The translations under genes and the position numbers were made by a program. A DNA stretch of 64,000 nt, from positions 1 to 64,000 of the forward strand of contig JALOTF010000002.1 of NCBI GenBank assembly GCA_025458025.1, read 5' to 3'. Below, one piece after another: positions 48,966 through 56,860 of this stretch (position 1 is the stretch's first letter; every line of letters starts with the position of its first letter). The stretch comes from Beijerinckiaceae bacterium (lineage in GTDB: Bacteria; Pseudomonadota; Alphaproteobacteria; Rhizobiales; Beijerinckiaceae). The notes under the pieces are model-generated. The model was not told where the DNA came from and made no database searches. It saw only the letters and a program-made list of their open reading frames with translations.

Positions 48966-49543
48966 TGAGCGAGGCTGCGCGCCCGCCCGCCCGTCGCTGG
49001 GTCTGGTTCCTGCCGCTCGCCGTTTTCGCGGCGTTGACCCTGCTCTTCCTGTTCCGGCTTTTCGCGGGCGATCCGTCGAAATTGCCTTCGGCGCTCATCG
49101 GCAAGCCTGCCCCGGCGCTGACCTTGCAGCCTGTGGAAGGCCTGATGGATGAGGGCAAGCCGATGCCGGGCTTCGGCCCGGCCGATCTCGCCACCGGCAA
49201 GCCGGTTCTCGTGAATGTCTTCGCAAGCTGGTGTGCGCCCTGCCATCAGGAGCATCCGTTTCTGATGGATCTCGCCAAGGCGGGCCGCATCGGGATGATC
49301 GGCTTGAATTACAAGGACAAGCCGGAGAACGCGCGCCGCTTCCTCGGCCGGCTTGGCAATCCCTATTCCCGCGTGGGCGCTGATCCCGATGGCCGCAACG
49401 CCATCGAGTGGGGCGTCTATGGCGTGCCGGAGACCTTCCTCGTGGATGGCAAGGGCATCATCGTTTTCAAGCATGTCGGGCCGCTCACGCCGGAGATCAT
49501 CCGCGACCGGCTGGAGCCTGCGATCAAGGCAGCGGGCGGCTGA
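48965..49543 (+). CDS. ccmG: Thiol:disulphide interchange protein CcmG/DsbE
   Basis: 192 residues. One N-terminal membrane anchor (RWVWFLPLAVFAALTLLFLF, about 11-30) precedes a periplasmic thioredoxin domain. The redox site is FASWCAPCHQEHP with Cys90 and Cys93, and the cis-proline is in YGVPETFLVD. CcmG reduces the apocytochrome c thiols or CcmH before haem attachment. ATG 48965 overlaps the ccmD stop; GTG 48962 one codon earlier is an alternative. Last gene of the ccm operon; ccmE, ccmF, ccmH and ccmI are not here. Confidence 0.94.
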   Translation: MSEAARPPARRWVWFLPLAVFAALTLLFLFRLFAGDPSKLPSALIGKPAPALTLQPVEGLMDEGKPMPGFGPADLATGKPVLVNVFASWCAPCHQEHPFLMDLAKAGRIGMIGLNYKDKPENARRFLGRLGNPYSRVGADPDGRNAIEWGVYGVPETFLVDGKGIIVFKHVGPLTPEIIRDRLEPAIKAAGG

Positions 49544-49578
49544 TCACTTCCCCGGGCCGAACCCGTGGCGCATCATCA
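49544..49578. repeat. 35-bp direct repeat, copy A (between ccmG and yciB)
   Basis: This segment matches 49650-49684, the last codons of yciB, with a single difference over 35 bases (C versus T in GGGCCGAACC / GGGTCGAACC). Copy A lies in the intergenic region directly after the ccmG stop, so it looks like a duplication of the yciB 3' end. Confidence 0.8.
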
Positions 49579-49584
49579 CCCGGA

Positions 49585-49628
49585 GCATGGCAGGGAAAAG
49601 TGGGAACCGGTTTTCCGGCCCGCCATGC
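49585..49628. repeat. Hairpin-forming palindromic element between convergent ccmG and yciB
   Basis: Outer arms GCATGGC (49585-49591) and GCCATGC (49622-49628) enclose a second pair GGAAAA/TTTTCC (49594-49599 and 49611-49616) with a GTGGGAACCGG core. The core AAGTGG-n-CCGGTT resembles that of the repeats at 35797 and 51092. It is flanked by the two 35-bp direct repeats. It could end both convergent transcripts. Confidence 0.65.
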
Positions 49629-49649
49629 GACTACGCAGAAAGCCGATGC

Positions 49650-50288
49650 TCACTTCCCCGGGTCGAACCCGTGGCGCATCATCATCGGCGTTTGCGCCAG
49701 CGCGAAGGCCATGGTGAGCGGCATCACGCCCCAGACCTTGAAGGCCACCCAGAAATCGGTGGTCTGCGTGCGCCACACCACCTCGTTGATGGCCGCGAGC
49801 ACGAAAAAGAACACACCCCAGCGGAAGGTGAGCTTCTTCCAGCCCTCGCGATCGAGCTGGAACACGCTGTCGAGCACGTAGGGCAGAAGCGGCTTGCCGA
49901 AGGCGAGGCCACCGAGCAGCACCGCGCCAAACAGCGAATTCACGATGGTCGGCTTCAGCTTGATGAAGAGGTCGTTGTGCAAGGCCAGCGTGAGGCCGCC
50001 GAAGACCAGCACCACCGCACCGGAAACGAGCGGCATGATCGGCAGGCGGCGATAGAGCGCCCAGGTCGCAATGAGCGACGCAGCCATCCCCACCATGAAA
50101 ACGGCGGTGGCAATGAGGATCGGTGCCTTGTCGCCCGTGACCACGCCCTGTCCGAACACGGCCCCGACGATGGGCCTGAACCAGTCCGGCTTTGAATTCG
50201 CCGCGAAGAACAGCAACAGCGGCCCCATTTCGAGCAGCAGTTTCGTGATGCCATTCTCGGCGCGATGCGTCGTGTTCTGTTCGGTCAT
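49650..50288 (-). CDS. yciB: Inner membrane-spanning protein YciB (septation protein A)
   Basis: 212 residues with about six hydrophobic helices. Family blocks: LLLEMGPLLLFFAANSK at the N-terminus, ALYRRLPIMPLVSGAVVLVFGGLTL, KPTIVNSLFGAVLLGG and the C-terminal VWRTQTTDFWVAFKVWGVMPLT. YciB/IspZ influences cell division and envelope integrity by an unclear mechanism. ATG 50288 (MTEQNTTHRAENG) fits the family; the frame continues upstream without support. The last 11 codons are part of the 35-bp duplication. Confidence 0.93.
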   Translation of the reverse strand: MTEQNTTHRAENGITKLLLEMGPLLLFFAANSKPDWFRPIVGAVFGQGVVTGDKAPILIATAVFMVGMAASLIATWALYRRLPIMPLVSGAVVLVFGGLTLALHNDLFIKLKPTIVNSLFGAVLLGGLAFGKPLLPYVLDSVFQLDREGWKKLTFRWGVFFFVLAAINEVVWRTQTTDFWVAFKVWGVMPLTMAFALAQTPMMMRHGFDPGK

Positions 50289-50389
50289 GGTCGTTCCACG
50301 GAAGGGAGGGGCTGGACCCTCGTTGTCCCTGCCCTTACACCTCTGGAGGCACGCCGAAAAGGCCGAGCCCGTTGCAGAAGGTTTCTCCC

Positions 50390-51091
50390 ATGTCCATGCC
50401 CATCCCCGTTCTCGAACCCCGCGTGAGCCTTGCCATCGTGGGTGAGGCAGAGCGCTTTCCCGTGCGGCGCGGTTTCTGCATCGGGCGGAATTATGCGGCC
50501 CATGCGCGCGAGATGGGATTTGATCCGGATCGCGAGCCACCGTTCTTCTTCATGAAGACGGCCGAGGCGATTCTCCCCGTGGAAGCGGGTGTGGAGACGC
50601 CGCTGCCCTATCCATCCAGCACGTCTGATTATCATCATGAGGTGGAACTCGTGGTGGTGCTTGGCAAGGGCGGCCGGAACATCCCCGAAGACAAGGCGAT
50701 GGAGCATGTCTTCGGCTATGCCGTGGGCCTCGACATGACCCGCCGTGACCTGCAGGGCGAGGCGAAGAAGCTGGGACGCCCGTGGGAGATCGGCAAGAGC
50801 GCGGATGCCTCCGGCCCGGTCGGCCCGATCACGCGCGCCAATGCGCCGGGCTTCTCGCTGAAGGGACGTATCACGCTCGCGACCGATGGCGTGATGAAAC
50901 AGGATGCCAACATGGCCGCGATGATCTGGTCGATCCCCGAGCAGATCGCGATTCTCTCGCAGTTTTTCGAGCTGAAGGCCGGCGATCTCATCTTCACGGG
51001 CACACCGGAAGGCGTGAGTGCGGTGACGCGCGGGCAGGTGATGGTGGGTGAGGTGGAAGGCCTCACGCCCATCCGGCTGAAGGTGGTGTGA
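50390..51091 (+). CDS. Fumarylacetoacetate hydrolase family protein
   Basis: 233 residues. The metal-binding FAH fold is indicated by FCIGRNYAAHAREMG, the E-x-E pair in YHHEVELVVVLGK, VFGYAVGLDMTRRDLQ and the C-terminal GDLIFTGTPEGVSAV. Such proteins are acylpyruvate hydrolases, oxaloacetate decarboxylases or related; the true fumarylacetoacetase of tyrosine breakdown is larger, so it should not be assigned that role despite hmgA elsewhere in the window. ATG 50390 with AGAAGG upstream. A 50-bp palindromic repeat begins right after the stop. Confidence 0.9.
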   Translation: MSMPIPVLEPRVSLAIVGEAERFPVRRGFCIGRNYAAHAREMGFDPDREPPFFFMKTAEAILPVEAGVETPLPYPSSTSDYHHEVELVVVLGKGGRNIPEDKAMEHVFGYAVGLDMTRRDLQGEAKKLGRPWEIGKSADASGPVGPITRANAPGFSLKGRITLATDGVMKQDANMAAMIWSIPEQIAILSQFFELKAGDLIFTGTPEGVSAVTRGQVMVGEVEGLTPIRLKVV

Positions 51092-51141
51092 AAAGCATTT
51101 TCAAGCGAAGTGGTTTCCGGTTCGCATGAAGAAAATGCGTC
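51092..51141. repeat. 50-bp palindromic intergenic repeat, copy 2
   Basis: Inverted copy of the element at 35797-35846, differing at one base of 50. Arms GCATTTTC (51095-51102) and GAAAATGC (51131-51138) form the outer stem. It begins at the base after the FAH-family gene stop and ends 7 bp before the convergent ftsY stop. Confidence 0.85.
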
Positions 51142-51148
51142 AAACGCT

Positions 51149-52222
51149 TTAACCTTCATCCAGCCCGGCGATTGCGCGGGCAAAATCCTTCGCGGCGAAG
51201 GGCTCGAGATCCTCGACGCCCTCGCCCACGCCGATGAAATGGACGGGCAGGCCGAATTTCGCCGCGAGCGCCACGAGAATGCCGCCGCGCGCTGTGCCGT
51301 CGAGCTTGGTCATCACAAGGCCGGTGACGCCCGCTACCTGCTTGAAGATCTCGACTTGCGACACCGCATTTTGGCCCACGGTAGCATCGAGCACGAGCAG
51401 CGTCGCATGCGGCGCTTCAGGATCAAGCTTCTTGATCACGCGCACGATCTTGCCGAGTTCGTCCATCAGCCCCTGCTTGTTCTGAAGGCGGCCGGCGGTG
51501 TCGATCAGCAGGATGTCACGCCCCTCCGCGCGCGCCTGCTCGATCGCGTCATAGGCGAGGCCCGAGGCATCGGCCCCCGGCTCACGCGAGACGAAACCCG
51601 CGCCGGTGCGCTCGGCCCAGATCTTAAGCTGGTCGATGGCTGCCGCACGGAAGGTATCGCCTGCAGCCATCAGCACCGATTTTCCCTCGGCGCGGAATTT
51701 CGCGGCAAGCTTGCCGATGGTCGTGGTCTTGCCGGAGCCGTTCACGCCCACCATCAGCAGGATGAAGGGCTTCTTTGCAGGCTCGATCACCAGAGGCTTG
51801 GCCACCGGAGCCAGCACCTTCTCCACCTCGGTCGCGAGCGCGGCCTTGATCTCCTCCGGCGAGATGGTCTTGTCGAAACGGTCCTTGCCGATGGTCTCGA
51901 CGATGCGGCCCGACACCTCCACGCCGAGATCGGCCTGGATGAGGATGTCCTCCAGATCCTGAAGGGTATCCGCATCGAGCTTGCGCTGCGTGAAGATCGC
52001 CGTGATGCCCGAGCCGAGCGACGAGGCCGTGCGGGACAGCCCCTGCGACAGGCGCTTCCACCAGGACAGCTTCGGCGCGGGTGGCTCAACGGAAGCAGGG
52101 GTTTGATCAGCGGGTGCAGGTTGGGCTGGCTGTTCCGCCAACGCTGCCGTTCCCGGGGCCTTGCCGCCGCCGAACAGGCGCGAGAAGAAACCGGGTTTCT
52201 TGTCTTCGGGAGGGGTTGTCAT
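51149..52222 (-). CDS. ftsY: Signal recognition particle receptor FtsY
   Basis: 357 residues. The N-terminus (KKPGFFSRLFGG) is an amphipathic membrane-targeting stretch followed by an Ala/Pro linker. The NG domain starts near LSWWKRLSQGLSRTASSLGSGI. GTPase motifs: GVNGSGKTTT, DTFRAAAIDQL, DTAGRLQNK, TKLDGTARGG and GVGEGVEDLEPF. FtsY receives SRP-ribosome complexes at the membrane; its partner Ffh is encoded 4.6 kb away. The start overlaps the mtaB stop by 3 bp (52220-52222), so dapF-mtaB-ftsY form an operon. Confidence 0.97.
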   Translation of the reverse strand: MTTPPEDKKPGFFSRLFGGGKAPGTAALAEQPAQPAPADQTPASVEPPAPKLSWWKRLSQGLSRTASSLGSGITAIFTQRKLDADTLQDLEDILIQADLGVEVSGRIVETIGKDRFDKTISPEEIKAALATEVEKVLAPVAKPLVIEPAKKPFILLMVGVNGSGKTTTIGKLAAKFRAEGKSVLMAAGDTFRAAAIDQLKIWAERTGAGFVSREPGADASGLAYDAIEQARAEGRDILLIDTAGRLQNKQGLMDELGKIVRVIKKLDPEAPHATLLVLDATVGQNAVSQVEIFKQVAGVTGLVMTKLDGTARGGILVALAAKFGLPVHFIGVGEGVEDLEPFAAKDFARAIAGLDEG

Positions 52223-53505
52223 GCGGAAATGTCTCCCGTCAGCATCGAACCGGCGATGCCCGTCACTCTGGCCATGGCCAACTGGCCCGGAATGCCGGGC
52301 TGGCTGAGGCGGATGGGCGTAAAATCATCGAGCCGCGCCATGCTCCCCCGCTCTGCCAGAATGGCGACCATTCGTCCCGGATATTGCGCGAGATGGCGCT
52401 GAAGTGCGGCATCTCCCGCCTCGCGCAGGCGCGCCGCCCGCGCCTTGATGACCGGGCCTGCCACCTGCGGCATGCGCGCGGCCGGCGTGCCCTTGCGCGG
52501 CGAATAGGGGAAGACATGCAGGAAGGCGAGGCCGCATTCCTCCACCAATCGCAGGGTGTTCTCGAACATTGCATCGGTTTCCGTGGGAAAACCGGCGATG
52601 AAATCGGCCCCGAAGGCGTAATCCGGACGCGATTTCCGCAATTCCGTGCAGAAGCGGATGGCATCCGCGCGCCCGTGCCGCCGTTTCATGCGCTTCAGGG
52701 TGAGATCATCCCCAGCCTGCAACGAGAGATGCAGATGCGGCAGCAGGCGTGGTTCGCCTTTCAGCAGCTCCATCAGCAGCGGATCGGCCTCGATGCAATC
52801 GAGCGAGGAGAGCCGCAGGCGGTTGAGTTTCGGCACGTTCCGCAGAATGGCCGCGACCAGCGTGCCGAGCTTCGGCTGACCCGGCAGATCGGGCCCGTAG
52901 GAGGTGAGATCGACCCCTGTCAGCACGATTTCAGGCGAGCCTGCATCGACCAGACGCTCGATCTGGCTCACCACTTCGCCCATGGGCACGGAGCGGGAAT
53001 TTCCGCGACCATAGGGGATGATGCAGAAGGTGCAGCGATGGTCGCAGCCATTCTGCACCTGCACGAAAGCGCGCGTGCGGCCCTCCAGCCCGTCGATGAG
53101 ATGACCGGCAGTTTCGCGCAGGCTCATGATGTCGTTGATGATCACGCGCTCGGTTTTCCCGATGCCGAAATCGGGGTGAGGGCGGACGGTGTCCTGCCAG
53201 GTCTCGGGTTTCAGCTTCACGTCATTGCCGATGATCTGGCTGACTCCCGCCATACCGGCGAAGGTTTCCGGCTCGGTTTGCGCAGCGCAGCCTGTCACGA
53301 CAATGCGGCGCGCGGGGTTCTCGCGCGCGAGGCGGCGGATGGTCTGGCGAGCCTGCCGGACCGCTTCGCCAGTCACCGCGCAGGTATTCACAATCACGAG
53401 ATCGGAATGGCCCGCCGCCAGAGCGGCTTGGCGCATGGCTTCGCTCTCCACCGTATTGAGGCGGCAGCCGAGCGTGACGATTTCGGGCGAGGCGGCAGCG
53501 CCCAT
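52219..53505 (-). CDS. mtaB: tRNA t6A37 methylthiotransferase MtaB
   Basis: 428 residues. It converts N6-threonylcarbamoyl-A37 in tRNA to its 2-methylthio derivative. The MTTase N-domain cysteines are Cys14 (VTLGCRLNT), Cys42 (NTCAVTGEA) and Cys73 (TGCAAQTEP). The radical-SAM cysteines are Cys154, Cys158 and Cys161 in NGCDHRCTFCIIPYGRG. The T-G-V-D-L/SSLD patterns and the C-terminal TRAM-like portion fit MtaB better than MiaB or RimO. ATG 53505 is three bases after the dapF stop. Its substrate modification is made by TsaD, also in this window. Confidence 0.94.
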   Translation of the reverse strand: MGAAASPEIVTLGCRLNTVESEAMRQAALAAGHSDLVIVNTCAVTGEAVRQARQTIRRLARENPARRIVVTGCAAQTEPETFAGMAGVSQIIGNDVKLKPETWQDTVRPHPDFGIGKTERVIINDIMSLRETAGHLIDGLEGRTRAFVQVQNGCDHRCTFCIIPYGRGNSRSVPMGEVVSQIERLVDAGSPEIVLTGVDLTSYGPDLPGQPKLGTLVAAILRNVPKLNRLRLSSLDCIEADPLLMELLKGEPRLLPHLHLSLQAGDDLTLKRMKRRHGRADAIRFCTELRKSRPDYAFGADFIAGFPTETDAMFENTLRLVEECGLAFLHVFPYSPRKGTPAARMPQVAGPVIKARAARLREAGDAALQRHLAQYPGRMVAILAERGSMARLDDFTPIRLSQPGIPGQLAMARVTGIAGSMLTGDISA

Positions 53506-53507
53506 GC

Positions 53508-54383
53508 TCAGCCCGCGAGCAGCGAGGGGTGGATCGTGCCGGAGAAACTTTCCGCCACTGGGCCGATCATGATCACCCGCCCTTCCGGCGAGCGGCGGAT
53601 GGCGAGCGGCCCGCCCGGCAGGTGCAGCCGCACGGTTTCGCCCGTGAAACCGAGGCGATGTGCGGCGACGGCCGTAGCGCAGGCGGCTGTGCCGCAAGCA
53701 AGCGTCGCGCCGGCCGCACGCTCCCAGACGCGCAAGGTGATCTCGCCATCGGGTCGCAATTCGGCGAACGAGATGTTCGCCTTTTCCGGGAAGATCGGGT
53801 GCGTTTCGAGCACCGGGCCGATGCGGGCAAGGTCGATCGCGCGGGCATCCGTCACGAAGAAGATGCCATGCGGATTACCCATGTTCACCGCCGAGAACCA
53901 GCCGGGGAGATCGGGCGAGAGTGCGGCAGTGTCGAGCGGAATGCGCGCGGTGTCGCGCGGTTCGCCGGCCAGCGGAATGCGCGCCCAATCGAGCACGGGC
54001 AAGCCCATATCGACCGCGACCTCCGTGCCTTCCAGGCGGCCCACGAGCAGACCGGCCACCGTTTCGATGCGTGCCTCGCTCTGGCCGCTTTCCTCAGTCA
54101 GAAGCGATGCGATGCAGCGCGTGGCATTTCCACAGGCCTCCACCTCGCCGCCATCCGGGTTGAAGATCCGCATGCGTGCGTCACCCCTCGTGGAGGGTTC
54201 GAGCAGGATGAGCTGGTCGCAGCCGATGCCGAAGCGGCGATCGGCAATGCGCTCCAGTTGCTGCTGCGCAAGCGCAAGCGGCGCATGGCGTGCGTCCAGC
54301 ACAACGAAATCATTGCCGAGGCCATGCATCTTGCGGAAGGGCAAGGCGGCGGGCGCGGGCGCGGGCATGGGCGATATTGTCAT
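53508..54383 (-). CDS. dapF: Diaminopimelate epimerase
   Basis: 291 residues from ATG 54383. It converts LL-diaminopimelate to the meso form for lysine and peptidoglycan. The two active-site cysteines are Cys84 in EACGNATRC and Cys230 in LACGTAACATA. FRKMHGLGNDFVV, DGGEVEACGN and NMGNPHGIFFV are conserved. ATGs at 54404 and 54368 are also in frame; none has a clear ribosome-binding site, so the exact start is open. First gene of dapF-mtaB-ftsY, divergent from the phytase-like esterase gene. Confidence 0.95.
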   Translation of the reverse strand: MTISPMPAPAPAALPFRKMHGLGNDFVVLDARHAPLALAQQQLERIADRRFGIGCDQLILLEPSTRGDARMRIFNPDGGEVEACGNATRCIASLLTEESGQSEARIETVAGLLVGRLEGTEVAVDMGLPVLDWARIPLAGEPRDTARIPLDTAALSPDLPGWFSAVNMGNPHGIFFVTDARAIDLARIGPVLETHPIFPEKANISFAELRPDGEITLRVWERAAGATLACGTAACATAVAAHRLGFTGETVRLHLPGGPLAIRRSPEGRVIMIGPVAESFSGTIHPSLLAG

Positions 54384-54546
54384 CGAAGACGATCCGGAAG
54401 GCATCGATCAGAAACGGAAACCAATGTCCGGTGAACCCGTTGGCTCAGCGGGCTTCGGCCCTACAATCCATTGGCGCTATAACGGGTTTTCGGATAAGGG
54501 CAAAACGCTTGGCCTCCCGAGCCTCAGAACAGGATTATCGGATCGA

Positions 54547-55929
54547 ATGCAACGGCAGTTTGCCCCCCTTGCTTTCGCCTCTGCGCTTCGGCCGGGGGGT
54601 GGCATTGTTGCCGGCGTGATTCTCGGTGTTTCACTGCTGTTTTCGCCCCCGTCGGGCGCGCAGGGCGAGGTTGCAAGTGACCCGCGCCCCAAGCCGGTAA
54701 TCACCCCCATCCAGATTCCGAACCTCTCGCTCGGCGTGGTGATCTTCCCCAATGGCAAGGCGATCAACCTCTCCGTGGGCACGGGGTCGAGCGCCTATCG
54801 CACCGCGAATGACATTCCCGGCCGTGTGTGGCTGCTGACCGATCGTGGCCCGAACATCGAATGTGGTGAGGCGCGCCGCATTCTCGGTCTGGAGGCCGAA
54901 CAGGCCTGCGCGGGCAATCGCAACGGGCGGATCATGCCTCTGCCGGGGTTCGTGCCTTCGATCTACGGTGCGGATATCGGCGCGGATAATGTGGCGCGCA
55001 TCAACGTTTTCCTGCCGCTCAAGGGCAAATCCGGCAAGCCGCTCTCGGGTCGGCCGCCGCAGGGCAACGGGCGCTATGAAAGCGCCTATGCGCTGGATGG
55101 CAAGCCGCTCCCGCCCGATCCGTCCGGTGTTGATCCGGAAGGCCTCGTGCGCCTCTCGGATGGGACCTTCTGGATCGCGGAGGAGCTGGGCCCCTCGCTG
55201 CTGCAGGTGGCGGCGGACGGCACTGTGCTGAAACGCTTCGTGCCGCAGGGCCTGCAGAACGACTTCAAGGATGCCGACTACGAAATCGTGCCGTCGCTGC
55301 CGCCCATTCTGCGCTATCGCGCGCAGAATCGTGGGTTCGAGGCGCTGGCGCTCTCGCCGGACGAGAAGTTTCTCTACCTGATGCTCCAGGGGCCTCTGGC
55401 CAATCCGGACGTCGAGACCGGGCGACGCTCCCGGAATGTGCGGCTCTTCAAGCTCGCGCGCGAGACCGGTGAAGTCGTCGGCCAGTATTTCTACCAAAGC
55501 GACGATATAAAGAGCTACACCGGCGATGCCGATGGCCGTGAGCGTGTGCAATCGCGTGTGCTGGTGAGCGAGATGGCCGCCATCGCTGAGGACCAGCTTC
55601 TGGTGCTGGAGCGCGTGGACCGCCATACGCGTTTCTACACCATCCAGCTCACGGATGAGAATCGCGTGCCGCGCCTGCTCGACAATCCGGAATATGGCCC
55701 CGGCCTTGAATGGATGGAGCCGTCGCAGCTGGGCATTCGCGGGGTGCTGCCCGTGTCGAAATCCCTCGTGCTCGACAGCGAGATGGTCACGGGCCTGCCT
55801 TCTAAGATCGAGGGCATGGCGATCACCGGGCCGAATGAACTCATCATCATCAACGACAATGATTTCGGCGTGGATGGCGTGCGCACGCAGATGTTCCGTG
55901 TCACTCTTCCCCAGCCGCTGATTCGATAG
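54547..55929 (+). CDS. Exported esterase-like/phytase-like domain protein (PF13449 type)
   Basis: 460 residues with a probable signal peptide (hydrophobic GGGIVAGVILGVSLLFS, cut near SGAQG at about 38). The body resembles the phytase-like beta-propeller family: WLLTDRGPNIE, DPEGLVRLSDGTFWIAEELGPSLLQV, GFEALALSPDEKFLYLMLQGPL, LVLERVDRHTRFYTIQL, then SKIEGMAITGPNELIIINDNDFG. The activity in vivo is unknown. The frame is open for 2.4 kb upstream, antisense to dapF and mtaB; ATG 54547 is chosen because it places the signal peptide at the N-terminus. Confidence 0.8.
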   Translation: MQRQFAPLAFASALRPGGGIVAGVILGVSLLFSPPSGAQGEVASDPRPKPVITPIQIPNLSLGVVIFPNGKAINLSVGTGSSAYRTANDIPGRVWLLTDRGPNIECGEARRILGLEAEQACAGNRNGRIMPLPGFVPSIYGADIGADNVARINVFLPLKGKSGKPLSGRPPQGNGRYESAYALDGKPLPPDPSGVDPEGLVRLSDGTFWIAEELGPSLLQVAADGTVLKRFVPQGLQNDFKDADYEIVPSLPPILRYRAQNRGFEALALSPDEKFLYLMLQGPLANPDVETGRRSRNVRLFKLARETGEVVGQYFYQSDDIKSYTGDADGRERVQSRVLVSEMAAIAEDQLLVLERVDRHTRFYTIQLTDENRVPRLLDNPEYGPGLEWMEPSQLGIRGVLPVSKSLVLDSEMVTGLPSKIEGMAITGPNELIIINDNDFGVDGVRTQMFRVTLPQPLIR

Positions 55930-55965
55930 GCTTTTCGCGGCTGGCAGTCGAAGGAGAGGCGAGCG

Positions 55966-56616
55966 ATGCGCCGGAAATCGCTTTCCGTCAGCGTTTTGTG
56001 CGGGATTTTCGGGGTGTTTCTCGTGGTCGCGAGCGCGGTCGCGCAGACGACGCCCGCGCCCTCGCAAGCCCCGGTACAGACGCCCGCTCCCGTGCCGGCA
56101 CCTGCGCCTGCGCCCGCAGCCCCCGGCATGGATCGCCCCTCGGCGGATGCCTCCACCGGCCAGCTTGTGGAGTATGCCGCCCGGCCCGTTTTACGCAGCC
56201 GCGCCACCAGCACCTGGGATGATGGTTTCGCCGAAATCAAGAAGGCGATGCTGCTGCTCGGGGAGGAGGCGCGTCGCCTCGGCCTGCTCACCGGCACGCC
56301 GCCCATGGTGCATTTCGTGACGAGCGATGATCTCGGCTTCACCTTCGAGGCGATGCTGCCGCTCGCCGGCCCCGCCGCGCCGGGCACGCAGGCCCGCGCG
56401 GGCTTCGAACTCGCGCAATCGCCGGCGGGCCGCGCGATGATCTTCACCCATGAGGGACCTTACGACGATATCGACGCGGCCTATGAGGCGATTACGGCTT
56501 TTCTCGATGAAAAGGGCCTCACTTCCACCGGCACCTACCTCGAGGAATATCTCTTCTGGCCCGAGAAGAGCGACGATCCGGCGTTGAAGCTGAACATCGT
56601 GGTCTTCCTGAAATAG
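55966..56616 (+). CDS. Exported GyrI-like (SOUL/effector-binding fold) protein
   Basis: 216 residues. A clear signal peptide (MRRKSLSVSVLCGIFGVFLV, cut near AVA at 27) is followed by a Pro/Ala/Gln-rich linker (28-55). The rest resembles the GyrI/AraC effector-binding domain: AEIKKAMLLLGEEARRLG, RAMIFTHEGPYDDIDAAYEAI, FLDEKGL and YLEEYLFWPEKSDD. Cytoplasmic relatives bind small molecules or gyrase; an exported version suggests a periplasmic ligand-binding role, which is inference. It follows the phytase-like gene by 36 bp on the same strand. Confidence 0.8.
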   Translation: MRRKSLSVSVLCGIFGVFLVVASAVAQTTPAPSQAPVQTPAPVPAPAPAPAAPGMDRPSADASTGQLVEYAARPVLRSRATSTWDDGFAEIKKAMLLLGEEARRLGLLTGTPPMVHFVTSDDLGFTFEAMLPLAGPAAPGTQARAGFELAQSPAGRAMIFTHEGPYDDIDAAYEAITAFLDEKGLTSTGTYLEEYLFWPEKSDDPALKLNIVVFLK

Positions 56617-56860
56617 GCATTTTACGGCGAAACTTGACCGCTTTTCCCGTTTCCCCTATGAGGCGGGCATCCAATCAGCGTGATCTCTGGATCGGCTGAC
56701 CGGGGCATGGCCCCGGAGGTTCACGTCCGGCAGCGCGAGGCGCCCCCGGGCGCGAAAGTGTTTGGTTTGACGGGAGCGGGCAAGCCCACCCCTTCTGCCA
56801 GACGCGTTTTCGTTTGGAACAACGGATTTTGCCGCGCGAGCGGCACAACGCGGGTGACAC

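Noticed and set aside
52081..55929. Very long rightward open frame covering ftsY's end, mtaB, dapF and the phytase-like gene
   Set aside because: Only the part from 54547 looks like a protein family. The upstream 2.4 kb is antisense to mtaB and dapF and is stop-free because of high-GC codon bias.
56617..56860. Possible 4.5S (SRP) RNA gene upstream of ffh
   Set aside because: The conserved SRP RNA core (GGTCAGGTCCGGAAGGAAGC-like) is absent. Only a 7-bp hairpin at 56700-56716 is present.
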